Source: an uncultured Candidatus Saccharibacteria bacterium (GTDB taxonomy: Bacteria > Patescibacteriota > Saccharimonadia > Saccharimonadales > Saccharimonadaceae). From it: a DNA stretch of 64,000 nt. A program made the translations under genes and the position numbers. Shown in pieces: positions 22,746 through 31,258 of this stretch. The stretch is taken from positions 1 through 64,000 of the forward strand of contig CARBGY010000001.1 in assembly GCA_948945085.1 (NCBI GenBank), in the 5' to 3' direction. The notes under the pieces are model-generated. The model was not told where the DNA came from. It searched no databases and was given only the letters and a program-made list of their open reading frames with translations. The stretch's first letter is position 1, and every line of letters starts with the position of its first letter.

Positions 22746-23420
22746 ATGTACGTTGATTTCTATGGTTTGGACGGAATCGGAGGATGGACTTCCACAAAGG
22801 TAATGCGACAGATGCTGACGGAGATCCGTAAGAGCGTTTTTACTGATCGGGGAATGTACCAGGTGATTCCATGCGAACATCTGGAAGACCCCGGGGTGAG
22901 TGGGATTTTTTTAGCGGATAGTTGTCACTTTACTTGTCATACTTTTAGTAATCGGAATGCAGCTTTTGCAGATTTGTATTGTACTAAGTTTGATAAGGCT
23001 ATCAATCAAAAGGTTTCAAGCATAATTCGGAAATACTATGCTTGCGAAAGACTGGTTTATAATGTTGCAGATGTCATCGAATCGGAAGGAAGATATGGAA
23101 AACATCTTGTTTTTAGTTGCGATCCGGTTTCCTTGATTGAGGCAGTTAATCTTATGAAAAGGGTTTTAAACTTTTTGGATATGAAAATGCTATGCCCGTT
23201 AAACGTGGATGCGCGATCGAATGATGATTATGACATCTTGCAGGCTATTACGGAGTCACATATTGCGTTTCATACCAATAAGCAGAAGATGGATGTGGAC
23301 ATATTCTCGTGTAGGAGTTTTTCGAGTACTGTCCTAGATCTTTTTAGGAATGCATACAATATACAAACTATTCAAAGAGGTTGGCTCTTAGGTCGAAACG
23401 GCGTATATGATGGAAAATAA
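22746..23420 (+). CDS. Tandem S-adenosylmethionine decarboxylase-like protein
   Basis: 224 aa built from two SpeD-like halves. The N-terminal half has GVSGIFLADSCHFTCHTF then FADLYC (51-79). The C-terminal half has ITESHIAFHT then VDIFSC (168-189). In SpeD the pattern is ESHxxxHT...DVFTC, where the Ser becomes the pyruvoyl cofactor by self-cleavage. Here the C-terminal half keeps it (Ser171, His176, Cys189) and the N-terminal half has Cys60 at that position. Usual bacterial SpeD is about 120-130 aa and homodimeric, so this looks like a fused pair with one divergent site. No spermidine synthase or arginine pathway gene is nearby. AAGGAGG lies 7 nt before the ATG. Some SpeD homologues decarboxylate ornithine or arginine, so the substrate is open. 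Confidence 0.78.
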   Translation: MYVDFYGLDGIGGWTSTKVMRQMLTEIRKSVFTDRGMYQVIPCEHLEDPGVSGIFLADSCHFTCHTFSNRNAAFADLYCTKFDKAINQKVSSIIRKYYACERLVYNVADVIESEGRYGKHLVFSCDPVSLIEAVNLMKRVLNFLDMKMLCPLNVDARSNDDYDILQAITESHIAFHTNKQKMDVDIFSCRSFSSTVLDLFRNAYNIQTIQRGWLLGRNGVYDGK

Positions 23421-23436
23421 TGGTCCCTAGTTTAAA

Positions 23437-23463
23437 AAGGCTTCACTATACTAGTGAGGCCTT
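23437..23463. terminator. Terminator between the SpeD-like and CYTH genes
   Basis: AAGGC and TCACTA pair with TAGTGA and GCCTT around a 3-nt loop, with one T-G pair. A5 on the left and TATTTATTG on the right allow termination in both directions. Confidence 0.75.
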
Positions 23464-23465
23464 AT

Positions 23466-24089
23466 TTATTGTTTTTTAGGATTGGCGGTAGTTTTAGCTG
23501 GGAAGAGTGGGTTTTTGCGAAGTTTACTTGCGATTTTGGTGGGGGCGTCGGTGAATTTAATTTCTGGTAAATTAAAGTTTATGTCGTCATTTGTGACGTC
23601 GTAATAGAGTTTATATACTTCGTCGACAGAACCGATAATAGCTTCGTTCATATTGAAACCGAGTTGTTCAGAAACCTTACGGACCTTTTCTTCGCTAGGA
23701 CCTTCGATTTCGACATAACTAGGAATCCAGGGCCAAGTGTCAATATCAATTTCAACATCATCAAGCTGCCATTTTTCACGATAAGAGTCTTCTTCGGATT
23801 TTGGCTTCAGACCGCCAGCTTTGAGAATTGCAATAGTCTTTTCGTAGTCACTTACTTCGACGTTGATTTCTTCTGTTCCGGTAATGGTGTTATTGAGGTG
23901 GTTCTTGTATGTTAAGATGATGCGTTTACCTTCATTGCGGACTCGGATGAAGGAATGTGCGTTGACATTAAAAACAACGCGACGCATGAGGGTTTCAGGT
24001 TGAATAAGTTTTGCGCCGATAGCATTTAGTTTTATGCGGAGCTTGTCTTTGTCAATATCGACGAAGGTTGCTTCAATTTCTAGATCCAT
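23466..24089 (-). CDS. CYTH-domain protein (class IV adenylate cyclase/triphosphatase type)
   Basis: This 207-aa protein shows the CYTH hallmarks: an N-terminal LEIEATFVDID (ExExK-like, with the Lys as part of IDKDKL), RVRNEGKRIILTYK, TGTEEINVEVSD, and later DDVEIDIDTWPWIPSYVEIEG. These charged strands line the metal and triphosphate tunnel. Substrates in the family range from ATP to thiamine triphosphate and inorganic triphosphate, and the sequence does not decide. The Pro/Lys-rich C-terminus is extra. TAGAAT ends 6 nt before the ATG (24101-24096), so it is a leaderless-type start. Confidence 0.85.
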   Translation of the reverse strand: MDLEIEATFVDIDKDKLRIKLNAIGAKLIQPETLMRRVVFNVNAHSFIRVRNEGKRIILTYKNHLNNTITGTEEINVEVSDYEKTIAILKAGGLKPKSEEDSYREKWQLDDVEIDIDTWPWIPSYVEIEGPSEEKVRKVSEQLGFNMNEAIIGSVDEVYKLYYDVTNDDINFNLPEIKFTDAPTKIASKLRKNPLFPAKTTANPKKQ

Positions 24090-24139
24090 ATTTATATTCT
24101 AACACTAATTCTTCGCTTGAGAAATATAATTGATTACAA

Positions 24140-24961
24140 CTAATCGCGCAACGTAACTCCGATAGCCGGTTCGGAAGGACAAGTACTAAGAACGTTTGCG
24201 ATGGCATCGTGTTCGGCTTGAGTGACCCAGAGTTCGTATTTATATTTGACGGAAATTTGGCGAGCAACATATTGACAGCGGAAAGATTTATTAGCAGGGA
24301 GCCAAGTCGCTGCATCGCCGTCTGATTTGCCTTGATTGGATTTTGAATCGACGGCTAGCAGATTAAGCGGGTCGGTGGCGATTTCGTAGCGAATTTCTTT
24401 GGACATATATTGAGCGCCTTTTTGCCAGGCATCGGATAAGGCAACAACATGATCGATTTGAAGTCCGGTTGATAGTTCTGATTTTTCGGTAAAAATTATA
24501 TGGGTGCCAGTATAAGGTTCGTTAAATTCCCCGCTCTGAACGGTGCAACTATCGTTAGCTAGAGTGGCGCTGTCACCTAGCTCGCGTTTAAGAATGCGTT
24601 GTCGAAGGTTACAGCCTTCAATTATGGGCCAGCCAGAATAAAATTCCTCACGACTATATCCAGTTTTGGGGGCTCGGCCTTTGATTTCGAGCTTTTCTAG
24701 AACGATTGAGGCAAGCAGAGTATTACTAGATATATCATTTGAGTCTATTGGGTCTGTCGATACGCTAGAACCTGTATTTTGAGATTCGCTTTGGCTATTC
24801 TTTTCTTCAGTGGATAAAAAGTCGGCGTTTGCGCTCTGTTCGAGTAAATATTCATAGCTAGCGGGGTTAGCAATGATGATTCCGATAAGCGCAGTAATAC
24901 CAATAATGACAGCACCAATGCGGCGTGAACGAAAAGATTTTGGAAGACAAAGTTTTTTCAT
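24140..24961 (-). CDS. Secreted or membrane-anchored HNH nuclease (DUF1524, GmrSD C-terminal type)
   Basis: An N-terminal TM or signal segment (about 15-33, GAVIIGITALIGIIIA) and a Ser/Asn-rich linker precede a DUF1524-like HNH domain. It has YSREEF, TGTHIIFTEK, IDHVVALSDAWQKGA (catalytic His), DPLNLLAVDSKSNQGKSD (the Asn residues) and a C-terminal zinc-less end. Such proteins probably degrade extracellular DNA to feed nucleotide salvage, fitting an organism that carries tdk and tmk but shows little nucleotide synthesis here. It lies 1 bp downstream of tmk in the same operon, which supports that link. Confidence 0.85.
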   Translation of the reverse strand: MKKLCLPKSFRSRRIGAVIIGITALIGIIIANPASYEYLLEQSANADFLSTEEKNSQSESQNTGSSVSTDPIDSNDISSNTLLASIVLEKLEIKGRAPKTGYSREEFYSGWPIIEGCNLRQRILKRELGDSATLANDSCTVQSGEFNEPYTGTHIIFTEKSELSTGLQIDHVVALSDAWQKGAQYMSKEIRYEIATDPLNLLAVDSKSNQGKSDGDAATWLPANKSFRCQYVARQISVKYKYELWVTQAEHDAIANVLSTCPSEPAIGVTLRD

Positions 24962-24962
24962 G

Positions 24963-25655
24963 TTACGATTCTCTTAATTTTAAGAGGCTTTGGTAAATTT
25001 TTTGGTGAATTTTTTCGGGTGTGAGGATTTGAGTTTCTGCATCGTTGCAGCATTTGATTTTTTCCCACCCGAAGTAATCCGCAACAAGCATGGAATTTTC
25101 ATAAACTTTACGTAAGAAATTGATGTTTTTTTCATGGATATCGTTTGAGACGCCATCGTTGTGTTTGCGTGCTTGTCGTAATTTTGTAACAAGGTCGAAA
25201 GGAGCATGCAAGAAAATCACTATGTCGGGCTGACCGATGCCGAGTTTATTATACTCGTAATCTTCAACGAAGTTGAGGAAGTTTTTCTTAGTTTTAAGAT
25301 CTTCAATGGAAGCTGATTGATAAATCATGCTAGAAGTAGTATAACGATCTAGAAGTATCCAGCGGCCTTTTTCGAATTCGCTACGAAGTTTCATGTGCCA
25401 GGTAATAGCGCGGTCGTTGGCATATAAGTTATTAATAAAATATGGTGATAAACTATCAGGATTGCCATACTCACCAGCAAGATACTTTTCGACAGCTTTA
25501 CCCTGGTATGAATAATATGTTGGGAAATGATGAGTAACGATTTTATGCCCGTCAGACTTAAGATGATTATGTAGGAGATCAAATTGAGTAGTCTTACCAA
25601 TACCGTCACTAGCTCCTTCAATGACAATCAGCTTTCCGTTTGATGGCTTTCTCAT
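24963..25655 (-). CDS. tmk: Thymidylate kinase-like NMP kinase
   Basis: Phosphorylates dTMP to dTDP. 230 aa with VIEGASDGIGKTTQ as P-loop, which has one residue more than the usual EGxDGxGKT; then HFPTYYSYQGKAVEKYL, and DRYTTSSMIYQSA matching the DRY(x)nS motif. LHAPFDLVTKLRQAR is in the lid and LID-proximal region. TATAAT at 25667-25662 ends 6 nt before the ATG (leaderless-type). It is followed by the secreted nuclease gene, giving a DNA-scavenging and dNTP-salvage pair. Confidence 0.87.
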   Translation of the reverse strand: MRKPSNGKLIVIEGASDGIGKTTQFDLLHNHLKSDGHKIVTHHFPTYYSYQGKAVEKYLAGEYGNPDSLSPYFINNLYANDRAITWHMKLRSEFEKGRWILLDRYTTSSMIYQSASIEDLKTKKNFLNFVEDYEYNKLGIGQPDIVIFLHAPFDLVTKLRQARKHNDGVSNDIHEKNINFLRKVYENSMLVADYFGWEKIKCCNDAETQILTPEKIHQKIYQSLLKLRES

Positions 25656-25700
25656 AGTTATATTATAACAGTTTCTAGTAAAGATATACTAGTGATTGGG

Positions 25701-26477
25701 TTATTTATCTTTAGGAAGAGCTGCGGAAGGGCGAATGAGATAATAAATACCGCAAATCGCATCAATAATACCGATAACGATGATTCCGGTGTAGATTGTG
25801 TATGATTCGCCTGGTTTGGCATTATTATAAGATACAAAGGAAAGAATACCACCTAAAGCTGCGATGCCGGCTCCTACAAGAAGATTAATGAGACCTTTTT
25901 TACGTGCATCTTTAAGGTCGGCAGTTTTAGTGACTTTTGCGGCTACTTGAAGCTTGGTGATTTCGTCGGTAAAGTGTTTGAAGAAATACTCCAAGTCGAT
26001 AATATCATAGCTTGCGACGACATTGTTGTCACCATCGCCCATAATTACAAGATGACCACGTAAAGTGATAGAAAGATTCTTAGCACTGTCGTTAACTTTC
26101 CAATGGAAGTAACGAGTTTCTTCGGGAGCTGCTTCGTAGCCGTATTCGTCTAAGATTTTACTAGCACTTTTAATTAGCTCGTCTTCGGTTTTAAAGTAGT
26201 TAGTTTCAATGTTTTCTGAATTCTTTTCGTAAGTTAATTCATATTTTGCGGTTGTATCGATCGGTTTGATTTCTGTCGTAATTTCGTTAGTGGTATTTTC
26301 GTGGGTGACTTCAATAAGGAAAGTTTCATTTTCGGTGTTCTTTAGAGCATTGGTCTTTGCTGATTCAGCACAAGATTTAATAAACTTTTCGGCAGCAGCT
26401 TTACTATCGAATGCTTTGGCGAATTGATAATTATTTTTGGCTTGAGTATTAAACTTAAAAATAGTTAAGTATTTCAT
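25701..26477 (-). CDS. Membrane protein with cytosolic N-terminal domain, unknown
   Basis: About 195 soluble residues (FKFNTQAKNNYQFAKAFDSK at the start, then Thr/Glu-rich strands, YFHWKVNDSAKNLSITLRG, and YDIIDLEYFFKHF) precede two TM helices (INLLVGAGIAALGGILSFV and IYTGIIVIGIIDAICGIYYL). AAAAGGGA lies before the ATG, and an extended -10 (TGTGCTATAAT, 26527-26518) is 40 nt upstream, so this gene does have a leader. No family recognised. Confidence 0.7.
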   Translation of the reverse strand: MKYLTIFKFNTQAKNNYQFAKAFDSKAAAEKFIKSCAESAKTNALKNTENETFLIEVTHENTTNEITTEIKPIDTTAKYELTYEKNSENIETNYFKTEDELIKSASKILDEYGYEAAPEETRYFHWKVNDSAKNLSITLRGHLVIMGDGDNNVVASYDIIDLEYFFKHFTDEITKLQVAAKVTKTADLKDARKKGLINLLVGAGIAALGGILSFVSYNNAKPGESYTIYTGIIVIGIIDAICGIYYLIRPSAALPKDK

Positions 26478-26550
26478 AGTTCCCTTTTAGCTGTAACTTT
26501 AATTTAAAATTAACTTAATTATAGCACAGTGGCAGGAGATAATGAATATT

Positions 26551-27522
26551 TTACCTACCTAAGGAACCTAGAATAATTGCATGCTCTAAGTTAGTAGCTA
26601 GTTCGTGAATTTTATTAAGATTTTGAAAATTTTCGGTTAGTACAACAATGGCATAATGTCGACCAAGTTCAGCGAAATCGAGTAATGCTACATCGTTAAA
26701 GATAGCCCATTTATTACCATCATAACTCCAGCCAACTTTATCGTAGACAAGTGGAGTTTGGAAACCAGCTGGGATACCTTGTCGCCAGTTGTCAGTAGTA
26801 ACTGGTTGATTAAGCATAGAATCACTTAGTCTAGACCAGCTGTCGTCGCTCAGATGTTCGTGAACGTAAATAACTTTCAAAAGTTCAATTAGATCTCGAG
26901 GGGTTGATGTAAGTCCGAGATTGTAAGTATTTTTTATGCCGAGAGCTTCGACGAAGTTATCATAATAGGTGCCCCACTCGGAGCTATTACGGAGTGGATC
27001 GGCACAATCGTTATATGATTCACGTATAATCAAATCGAGACATTGATAAACATTCAGGGAGCCTTTTTCTTCGGTTGTAACAAAAAATTCATCACCTTTA
27101 ACGTTTCCGTGATCGATTTCATAGTATCCGGCATAGGCAAAGAAAAGTTTGTAAACTGAGGCGAGATTAAAAACTCGGTCGGGGTTGATGGCGGCGGCAA
27201 CTTCTTGGTTGTCGAGATCGTAGATCATGACGCCAACGTTTATGCTGTTGCTTAATGATTGATACCAATTATCGACAGTTTCTTGTAAATTAATGAAGCT
27301 GGGGGCATTAGGCGCTTTAATAAAGCTAGAATGTAGATCTGGATAGTAAGAGGTATGTGTTTTGGTGTTGTCATCACTGTTAGTCACTTCTTCATTAGAA
27401 GTAGAATCAGATGCAGGACGGATGAGGGTTTTGGTGGTTTGGGCAATAATGAGCGTAAAACAGAAGGCGGCACAAAATGTCACTACAAGAGATAACCAGT
27501 TTTTTGTAACAATACGCAACAT
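26551..27522 (-). CDS. Serine hydrolase of the beta-lactamase/PBP fold, membrane-anchored
   Basis: An N-terminal TM helix (about 9-28) is followed by a linker and a class A beta-lactamase-like domain: NLASVYKLFFAY (SxxK), RESYNDCADPL (SxN) and YDKVGWSYDG (KxG). PNAPSFINLQETVDNWYQSL comes before. This is the PF13354 type common in Gram-positive and CPR genomes, probably acting on peptidoglycan peptides and not a resistance enzyme. It shares one base with the capA-like stop codon (TAATG), so the two are translationally coupled. Confidence 0.85.
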   Translation of the reverse strand: MLRIVTKNWLSLVVTFCAAFCFTLIIAQTTKTLIRPASDSTSNEEVTNSDDNTKTHTSYYPDLHSSFIKAPNAPSFINLQETVDNWYQSLSNSINVGVMIYDLDNQEVAAAINPDRVFNLASVYKLFFAYAGYYEIDHGNVKGDEFFVTTEEKGSLNVYQCLDLIIRESYNDCADPLRNSSEWGTYYDNFVEALGIKNTYNLGLTSTPRDLIELLKVIYVHEHLSDDSWSRLSDSMLNQPVTTDNWRQGIPAGFQTPLVYDKVGWSYDGNKWAIFNDVALLDFAELGRHYAIVVLTENFQNLNKIHELATNLEHAIILGSLGR

Positions 27523-28982
27523 TAGTTTGGCCTCGCCTCAAGTAGTCGAGTAACAAAAGTTATAGTCTCAGCATTGTTCATAAGTTCAACTTGTAAATTT
27601 TGGTCATAGATTGTTGGTGTAATGCGGGTCTGGAGAAGTTTCCCTTTGTAAAAATAATTTTCTAAAATTAAGCTGCGAGTGGTGCCTGGCCACCAGGCTT
27701 GATCGAAGAAAAGATTACCGAGTCCATAGTAGATGGGTTTGTTTTGATAGAGTTCAAAAGTTTGGGGCTGATGGGCAGCGGTACCAACAACTATGTCTGC
27801 GCCGAGATCGATGAGATGACGGAAGAATTCAATTTGATTGCCTGCAGAAGAGTCTGCATAATCGCAGGAACGGTCATCTACGGTATTATCATAATTATTA
27901 CATTCGTAGTACTGAATATCAACGATAATAAAGTTATTTTCAGCTTTAGCATTAGCGATGTCTTGAATAGCCTTTTCTTCGGTATAGAAGTTGGCGCCTG
28001 GAGTATCGTCTAAGGTGTACCCGCCGGTGGAAAGATTATAAGCGAGCATGGTGATTTGATTATCTTTAAGATCGATCTTGAGTGGTACGGCGGCGCTATC
28101 AGCGTTTATTCCTCCACCAACGGTTTTAATATTATGCTCAGTGTAAACATTATACGTCTCGATTGCGGCTTGGGCACCACAGTCAAGGTTATGGTTACCA
28201 GTTAGTTCGACAATGTCTAAACCGATATCAGTTAAAACATCAATCATTTGAGGAAGCGAACAAATATTAGTACTGTTTGCGCTAGTTGAGAAAGATGCTT
28301 CGTTGCTGGTATGAGCTAGATCAAAGTGACTAAGGTAAGTGGCAATTTTGGTCGCAAAGTAATGGGCATCACCAACAGAATTTAATTTTGTAGTCATATT
28401 GCGAGAAAGTGCCGTGACACCGGTTTGAGCGAGGCTTAAAGTGGTTGATTGGTCAGGAAAATCTGGAAGCGAGGAAGAATTGATAGCCTGGAAGATATTA
28501 TTTATATCCTCCTCGTCCCCGGAAAAAGTAAGATATATAAAAATGGCACCAGACTGAAAATCGTCGAAGTAGTAGTGTGATTGGGAGTCGCTTTCGATGG
28601 TGAGTAGTTTATTAGTGTAATTAAGGTCGGAAATGGAGATGAGAATGTCATCCGTTATATCATCCATTTTAATACTAGCTTTTGGATTATAAAAGTCAGT
28701 GATTGGAACTTTGATATCAAAAAGGATGCTGTTTTGGTTTTCAGGATTTTGGTATTTTTGGATTGTAGTAGTTTGTGAAATTGTTACGTCGTGTTTAAGT
28801 TCGGTATTGCTAATATTGTCATTGATAAAACTGATTTGTGCGTCTGATAGATCTTGAAAAATATATTGACCAGGAGGAGTAACTGTATGCTGAAAAATAA
28901 AAAAGTATAAAATTAAAACAATGATAATAGTGAGCAGAATAACACCGGTTATGATAAAGATGATTCTACGATTTCTCTGCAT
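27522..28982 (-). CDS. CapA-type (PGA_cap) metallophosphatase-like membrane protein
   Basis: A TM helix near the N-terminus (about 8-28, FIITGVILLTIIIVLILYFF) anchors a 460-aa outside part. The C-terminal 300 residues match the CapA fold: IGLDIVELTGNHNLDCG with the metal-binding Asn-His, IKTVGGG, ITMLAYN, IVDIQYYECNNY, LIDLGADIVVGTAAHQPQ, and YQNKPIYYGLGNLFFDQ. CapA-like proteins take part in poly-gamma-glutamate or related envelope polymers. TATAAT (28994-28989) ends 6 nt before the ATG. It forms an operon with the downstream PBP-like gene. Confidence 0.85.
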   Translation of the reverse strand: MQRNRRIIFIITGVILLTIIIVLILYFFIFQHTVTPPGQYIFQDLSDAQISFINDNISNTELKHDVTISQTTTIQKYQNPENQNSILFDIKVPITDFYNPKASIKMDDITDDILISISDLNYTNKLLTIESDSQSHYYFDDFQSGAIFIYLTFSGDEEDINNIFQAINSSSLPDFPDQSTTLSLAQTGVTALSRNMTTKLNSVGDAHYFATKIATYLSHFDLAHTSNEASFSTSANSTNICSLPQMIDVLTDIGLDIVELTGNHNLDCGAQAAIETYNVYTEHNIKTVGGGINADSAAVPLKIDLKDNQITMLAYNLSTGGYTLDDTPGANFYTEEKAIQDIANAKAENNFIIVDIQYYECNNYDNTVDDRSCDYADSSAGNQIEFFRHLIDLGADIVVGTAAHQPQTFELYQNKPIYYGLGNLFFDQAWWPGTTRSLILENYFYKGKLLQTRITPTIYDQNLQVELMNNAETITFVTRLLEARPN

Positions 28983-29049
28983 AAGTTAATTATAGCACGA
29001 ATAGAATTAGTCGATTGTGGTTAATGCAAAAATATAAGTTACAAATAAG

Positions 29050-30012
29050 TTATACAAGTAGAACGATTCCATAATAAATACAAAACACAATTAGCATAGT
29101 CGCTCCTCCAATACGATTGATTTTTTTCGTAGTTATGGAAAAAAGGAAGATAAGAATTGCGCTAGCTACGAGCATGATAATGTCGAGGGTTTGGAATCCG
29201 ATTGGTGTAATAGTCCCAAAGAGAGCAACTGGTACGCCAAGCACTACGCATATATTAAAGATATTACTGCCGATAATGTTACCAACTGCAAGATCTTGTT
29301 CTCCTTTTCTGGCAGCAACGACAGTTGTAACTAACTCTGGCAATGACGTGCCGAAAGCGATGACAGTAAGAGCAATGACGCGTTCGCTAAAACCGATAGC
29401 TTCAGCGATAGTGGTGACACTACTTACGACTAGTTCGCTACCCAGAATAATACCAGCTAGCCCAATTGCAATAAATATTAATGACTTACCCAAGTGGTAT
29501 TTGGGCTGGGAGGTTGAAGAATCCTCTTGGCGATTTTTGCGTGCGAGTGTGATGAGATAGTAGAGAAAAACTGAAAAGAAAAGAAGAATAACAATTGCAT
29601 CGGAACGAGTGATTTGATTTGTCTCTCCTCCAGCAAGAAAAACGTCGAGGATTAAAACGGCTAGAAGTACTGAGATGAGCATACAAAGTGGTAATTCTTT
29701 TTTAACGGTATCGTCGCTAATTTTAATGGGATGAATGATAGCGGCGATGCCGAGGATGAGAAGAATATTTAAAATGCAGCTGCCAATGACATTCCCAAGC
29801 ACCATGTCTGTGCTACCGGAAGCGATGGCGCTAAGGGAAACGGCAAATTCGGGGGCACTAGTACCAAAAGCGATGATGGTTAGGCCAATGAGAATTTTTG
29901 ATACTTTAAAGTTTTCGGCAGTGCTGGAGGCTCCGTCAACGAAGACGTCAGCACCTTTGATTAAAGCGACGAATCCAACAATCAGCAAGATGATACTCAA
30001 GAATACTTGCAC
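29050..30012 (-). CDS. CaCA-family sodium/calcium exchanger
   Basis: 320 aa, about ten TM helices in two inverted halves. Each has the alpha-repeat: GLTIIAFGTSAPEF with GNVIGSCILNI in the first half, and ALTVIAFGTSLPEL with GNIIGSNIFNI in the second. These Glu/Ser/Asn residues bind Ca2+ and Na+. A short hydrophilic loop (RKNRQEDSSTSQPKYHLG) separates the halves. It probably exports Ca2+ at the cytoplasmic membrane. It starts 2 nt downstream of the sortase stop codon, in one operon. Confidence 0.93.
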   Translation of the reverse strand: MQVFLSIILLIVGFVALIKGADVFVDGASSTAENFKVSKILIGLTIIAFGTSAPEFAVSLSAIASGSTDMVLGNVIGSCILNILLILGIAAIIHPIKISDDTVKKELPLCMLISVLLAVLILDVFLAGGETNQITRSDAIVILLFFSVFLYYLITLARKNRQEDSSTSQPKYHLGKSLIFIAIGLAGIILGSELVVSSVTTIAEAIGFSERVIALTVIAFGTSLPELVTTVVAARKGEQDLAVGNIIGSNIFNICVVLGVPVALFGTITPIGFQTLDIIMLVASAILIFLFSITTKKINRIGGATMLIVFCIYYGIVLLV

Positions 30013-30014
30013 AC

Positions 30015-30794
30015 CTACTCCTCGGTTATGCGTTCGGCGGTAATAATCAGGCGGTGGGTGGCATCTTGGTTTGGTAAAGGTTCACCAGCGCAGGTCATAA
30101 TAATGACGGTGTCTTTTTCGGCTGGGGCTAGGATACTATTCATGTCAACATCGGCTTTACGGATTGTTGAGATTTCGGTGACTTGGTATTCTACTCCGTC
30201 GTATGTAAATTTAGCGTGAGCGCGAAGGCGATAGAGATTTTTAAAAACTGTTGAAGAGTGTCCAATAATGAATCGTTTATGTTCGGATGGCGTATAGATG
30301 CCGGCGATTGTATCAGGAGCTTCGAGTCGTCGATCGACGAGTTCGATAGGGGCAACTGGTGTTTCGAGTTTTATGTCGCCTATTTCGAGCGTAGGATAAC
30401 TTAGGGCTTTAAGATCAAGATTAGGCTGGAATCCGATGTACAAGTAGATAGGCAGCATGATGAGAAAAAAAGCGGTAGTAAAAATACGTACTGTACGTTT
30501 TGACCAACGTGTCGGGTTTAAATTAGCGAGATTAAAATAGTTAACCTGTTTCGTCTGCTTCTTAAGCTTTCTAGATTCTTGTTTTAAATGATAAGAACGT
30601 TGTTTGCGAAGAATTTCGATTTGCGAAGCAGTTTTTGCTTGGTAAGTATTTGGAGTTTTTACATATTGAGTATTGGCATTATATTTACCAATAAAACGTT
30701 GATCAAATGTTTGTACTTTGGCTGGACGTTTCGCTGAGCCAAAGCGCTTTTTATTAATCCAATAAAATGGATTGATCCTCCACATACCTCTCAT
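30015..30794 (-). CDS. Sortase (class E-like transpeptidase)
   Basis: An unusually long basic cytoplasmic N-terminus (about 125 aa with KKRFGSAKRPAK, RKLKKQTKQ) precedes one TM helix (IFTTAFFLIMLPIYLYIGF). The sortase barrel has IIGHSS (catalytic His), VIIMTCAGEP (Cys) and THRLIITAER (Arg). It would link surface proteins or pili to the envelope at a sorting motif; no clear LPxTG-like partner is visible in this window. An extended -10 (GTGCTATAAT, 30814-30805) ends 10 nt before the chosen ATG. The cation exchanger follows directly. Confidence 0.9.
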   Translation of the reverse strand: MRGMWRINPFYWINKKRFGSAKRPAKVQTFDQRFIGKYNANTQYVKTPNTYQAKTASQIEILRKQRSYHLKQESRKLKKQTKQVNYFNLANLNPTRWSKRTVRIFTTAFFLIMLPIYLYIGFQPNLDLKALSYPTLEIGDIKLETPVAPIELVDRRLEAPDTIAGIYTPSEHKRFIIGHSSTVFKNLYRLRAHAKFTYDGVEYQVTEISTIRKADVDMNSILAPAEKDTVIIMTCAGEPLPNQDATHRLIITAERITEE

Positions 30795-30874
30795 ACTTAC
30801 TCATATTATAGCACGGTAATGATATCGTGTGAGAAAAATGATTAGGTAATTTTTACAACAAGGTTTAATTTTGA

Positions 30875-31255
30875 CTATTTGGGCGACTTATCGCTAGTTT
30901 TAGAATCTATCGCTTCGTGTCGGCTGATGTCAATTTCAACGGTAGTTCCGAAGCCAGGACGAGATTTAACGAAAATGCGTCCAGCTGAAAGTAAGGCACA
31001 CATGGTGCGGGATAGAGTGGTACCACTATCGGTGATAAGGATTTTGTGACGACGGAGTGCGATTGTGATGTGGCCTTTAGGGTTACGAGCGAGGGCCGAG
31101 TTTAGTTCCGATTCAATGTCTTGGATTAGTTGATCGGTGTTTTCTATAAGTTCATCAGGGCTGTTTAAATCGAGATCTAGCTGGATTTCACCTTTCTCAG
31201 CTATTGGAAGAAACTTTTTGTAGATTTCACTAATGATTGTTGAAATTCGTTCCAT
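30875..31255 (-). CDS. Stand-alone histidine-kinase-like ATPase domain
   Basis: 126 aa covering only a GHKL ATP-binding fold: ESELNSALARN (N box-like), HKILITDSGTTLS (G1-like DxG) and VKSRPGFGTTVEIDISR (G2 and final strand). There is no sensor, dimerisation helix pair or phospho-acceptor His. It may be an anti-sigma-type or partner ATPase or a degenerate kinase. It starts 3 nt downstream of the uppP stop codon. Confidence 0.7.
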   Translation of the reverse strand: MERISTIISEIYKKFLPIAEKGEIQLDLDLNSPDELIENTDQLIQDIESELNSALARNPKGHITIALRRHKILITDSGTTLSRTMCALLSAGRIFVKSRPGFGTTVEIDISRHEAIDSKTSDKSPK

Positions 31256-31258
31256 ATT

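Noticed and set aside
26551..27522. Beta-lactam resistance gene
   Set aside because: Only the general SxxK/SxN/KxG fold is seen, without the class A omega-loop Glu motif clearly placed; a peptidoglycan-related hydrolase is more likely.
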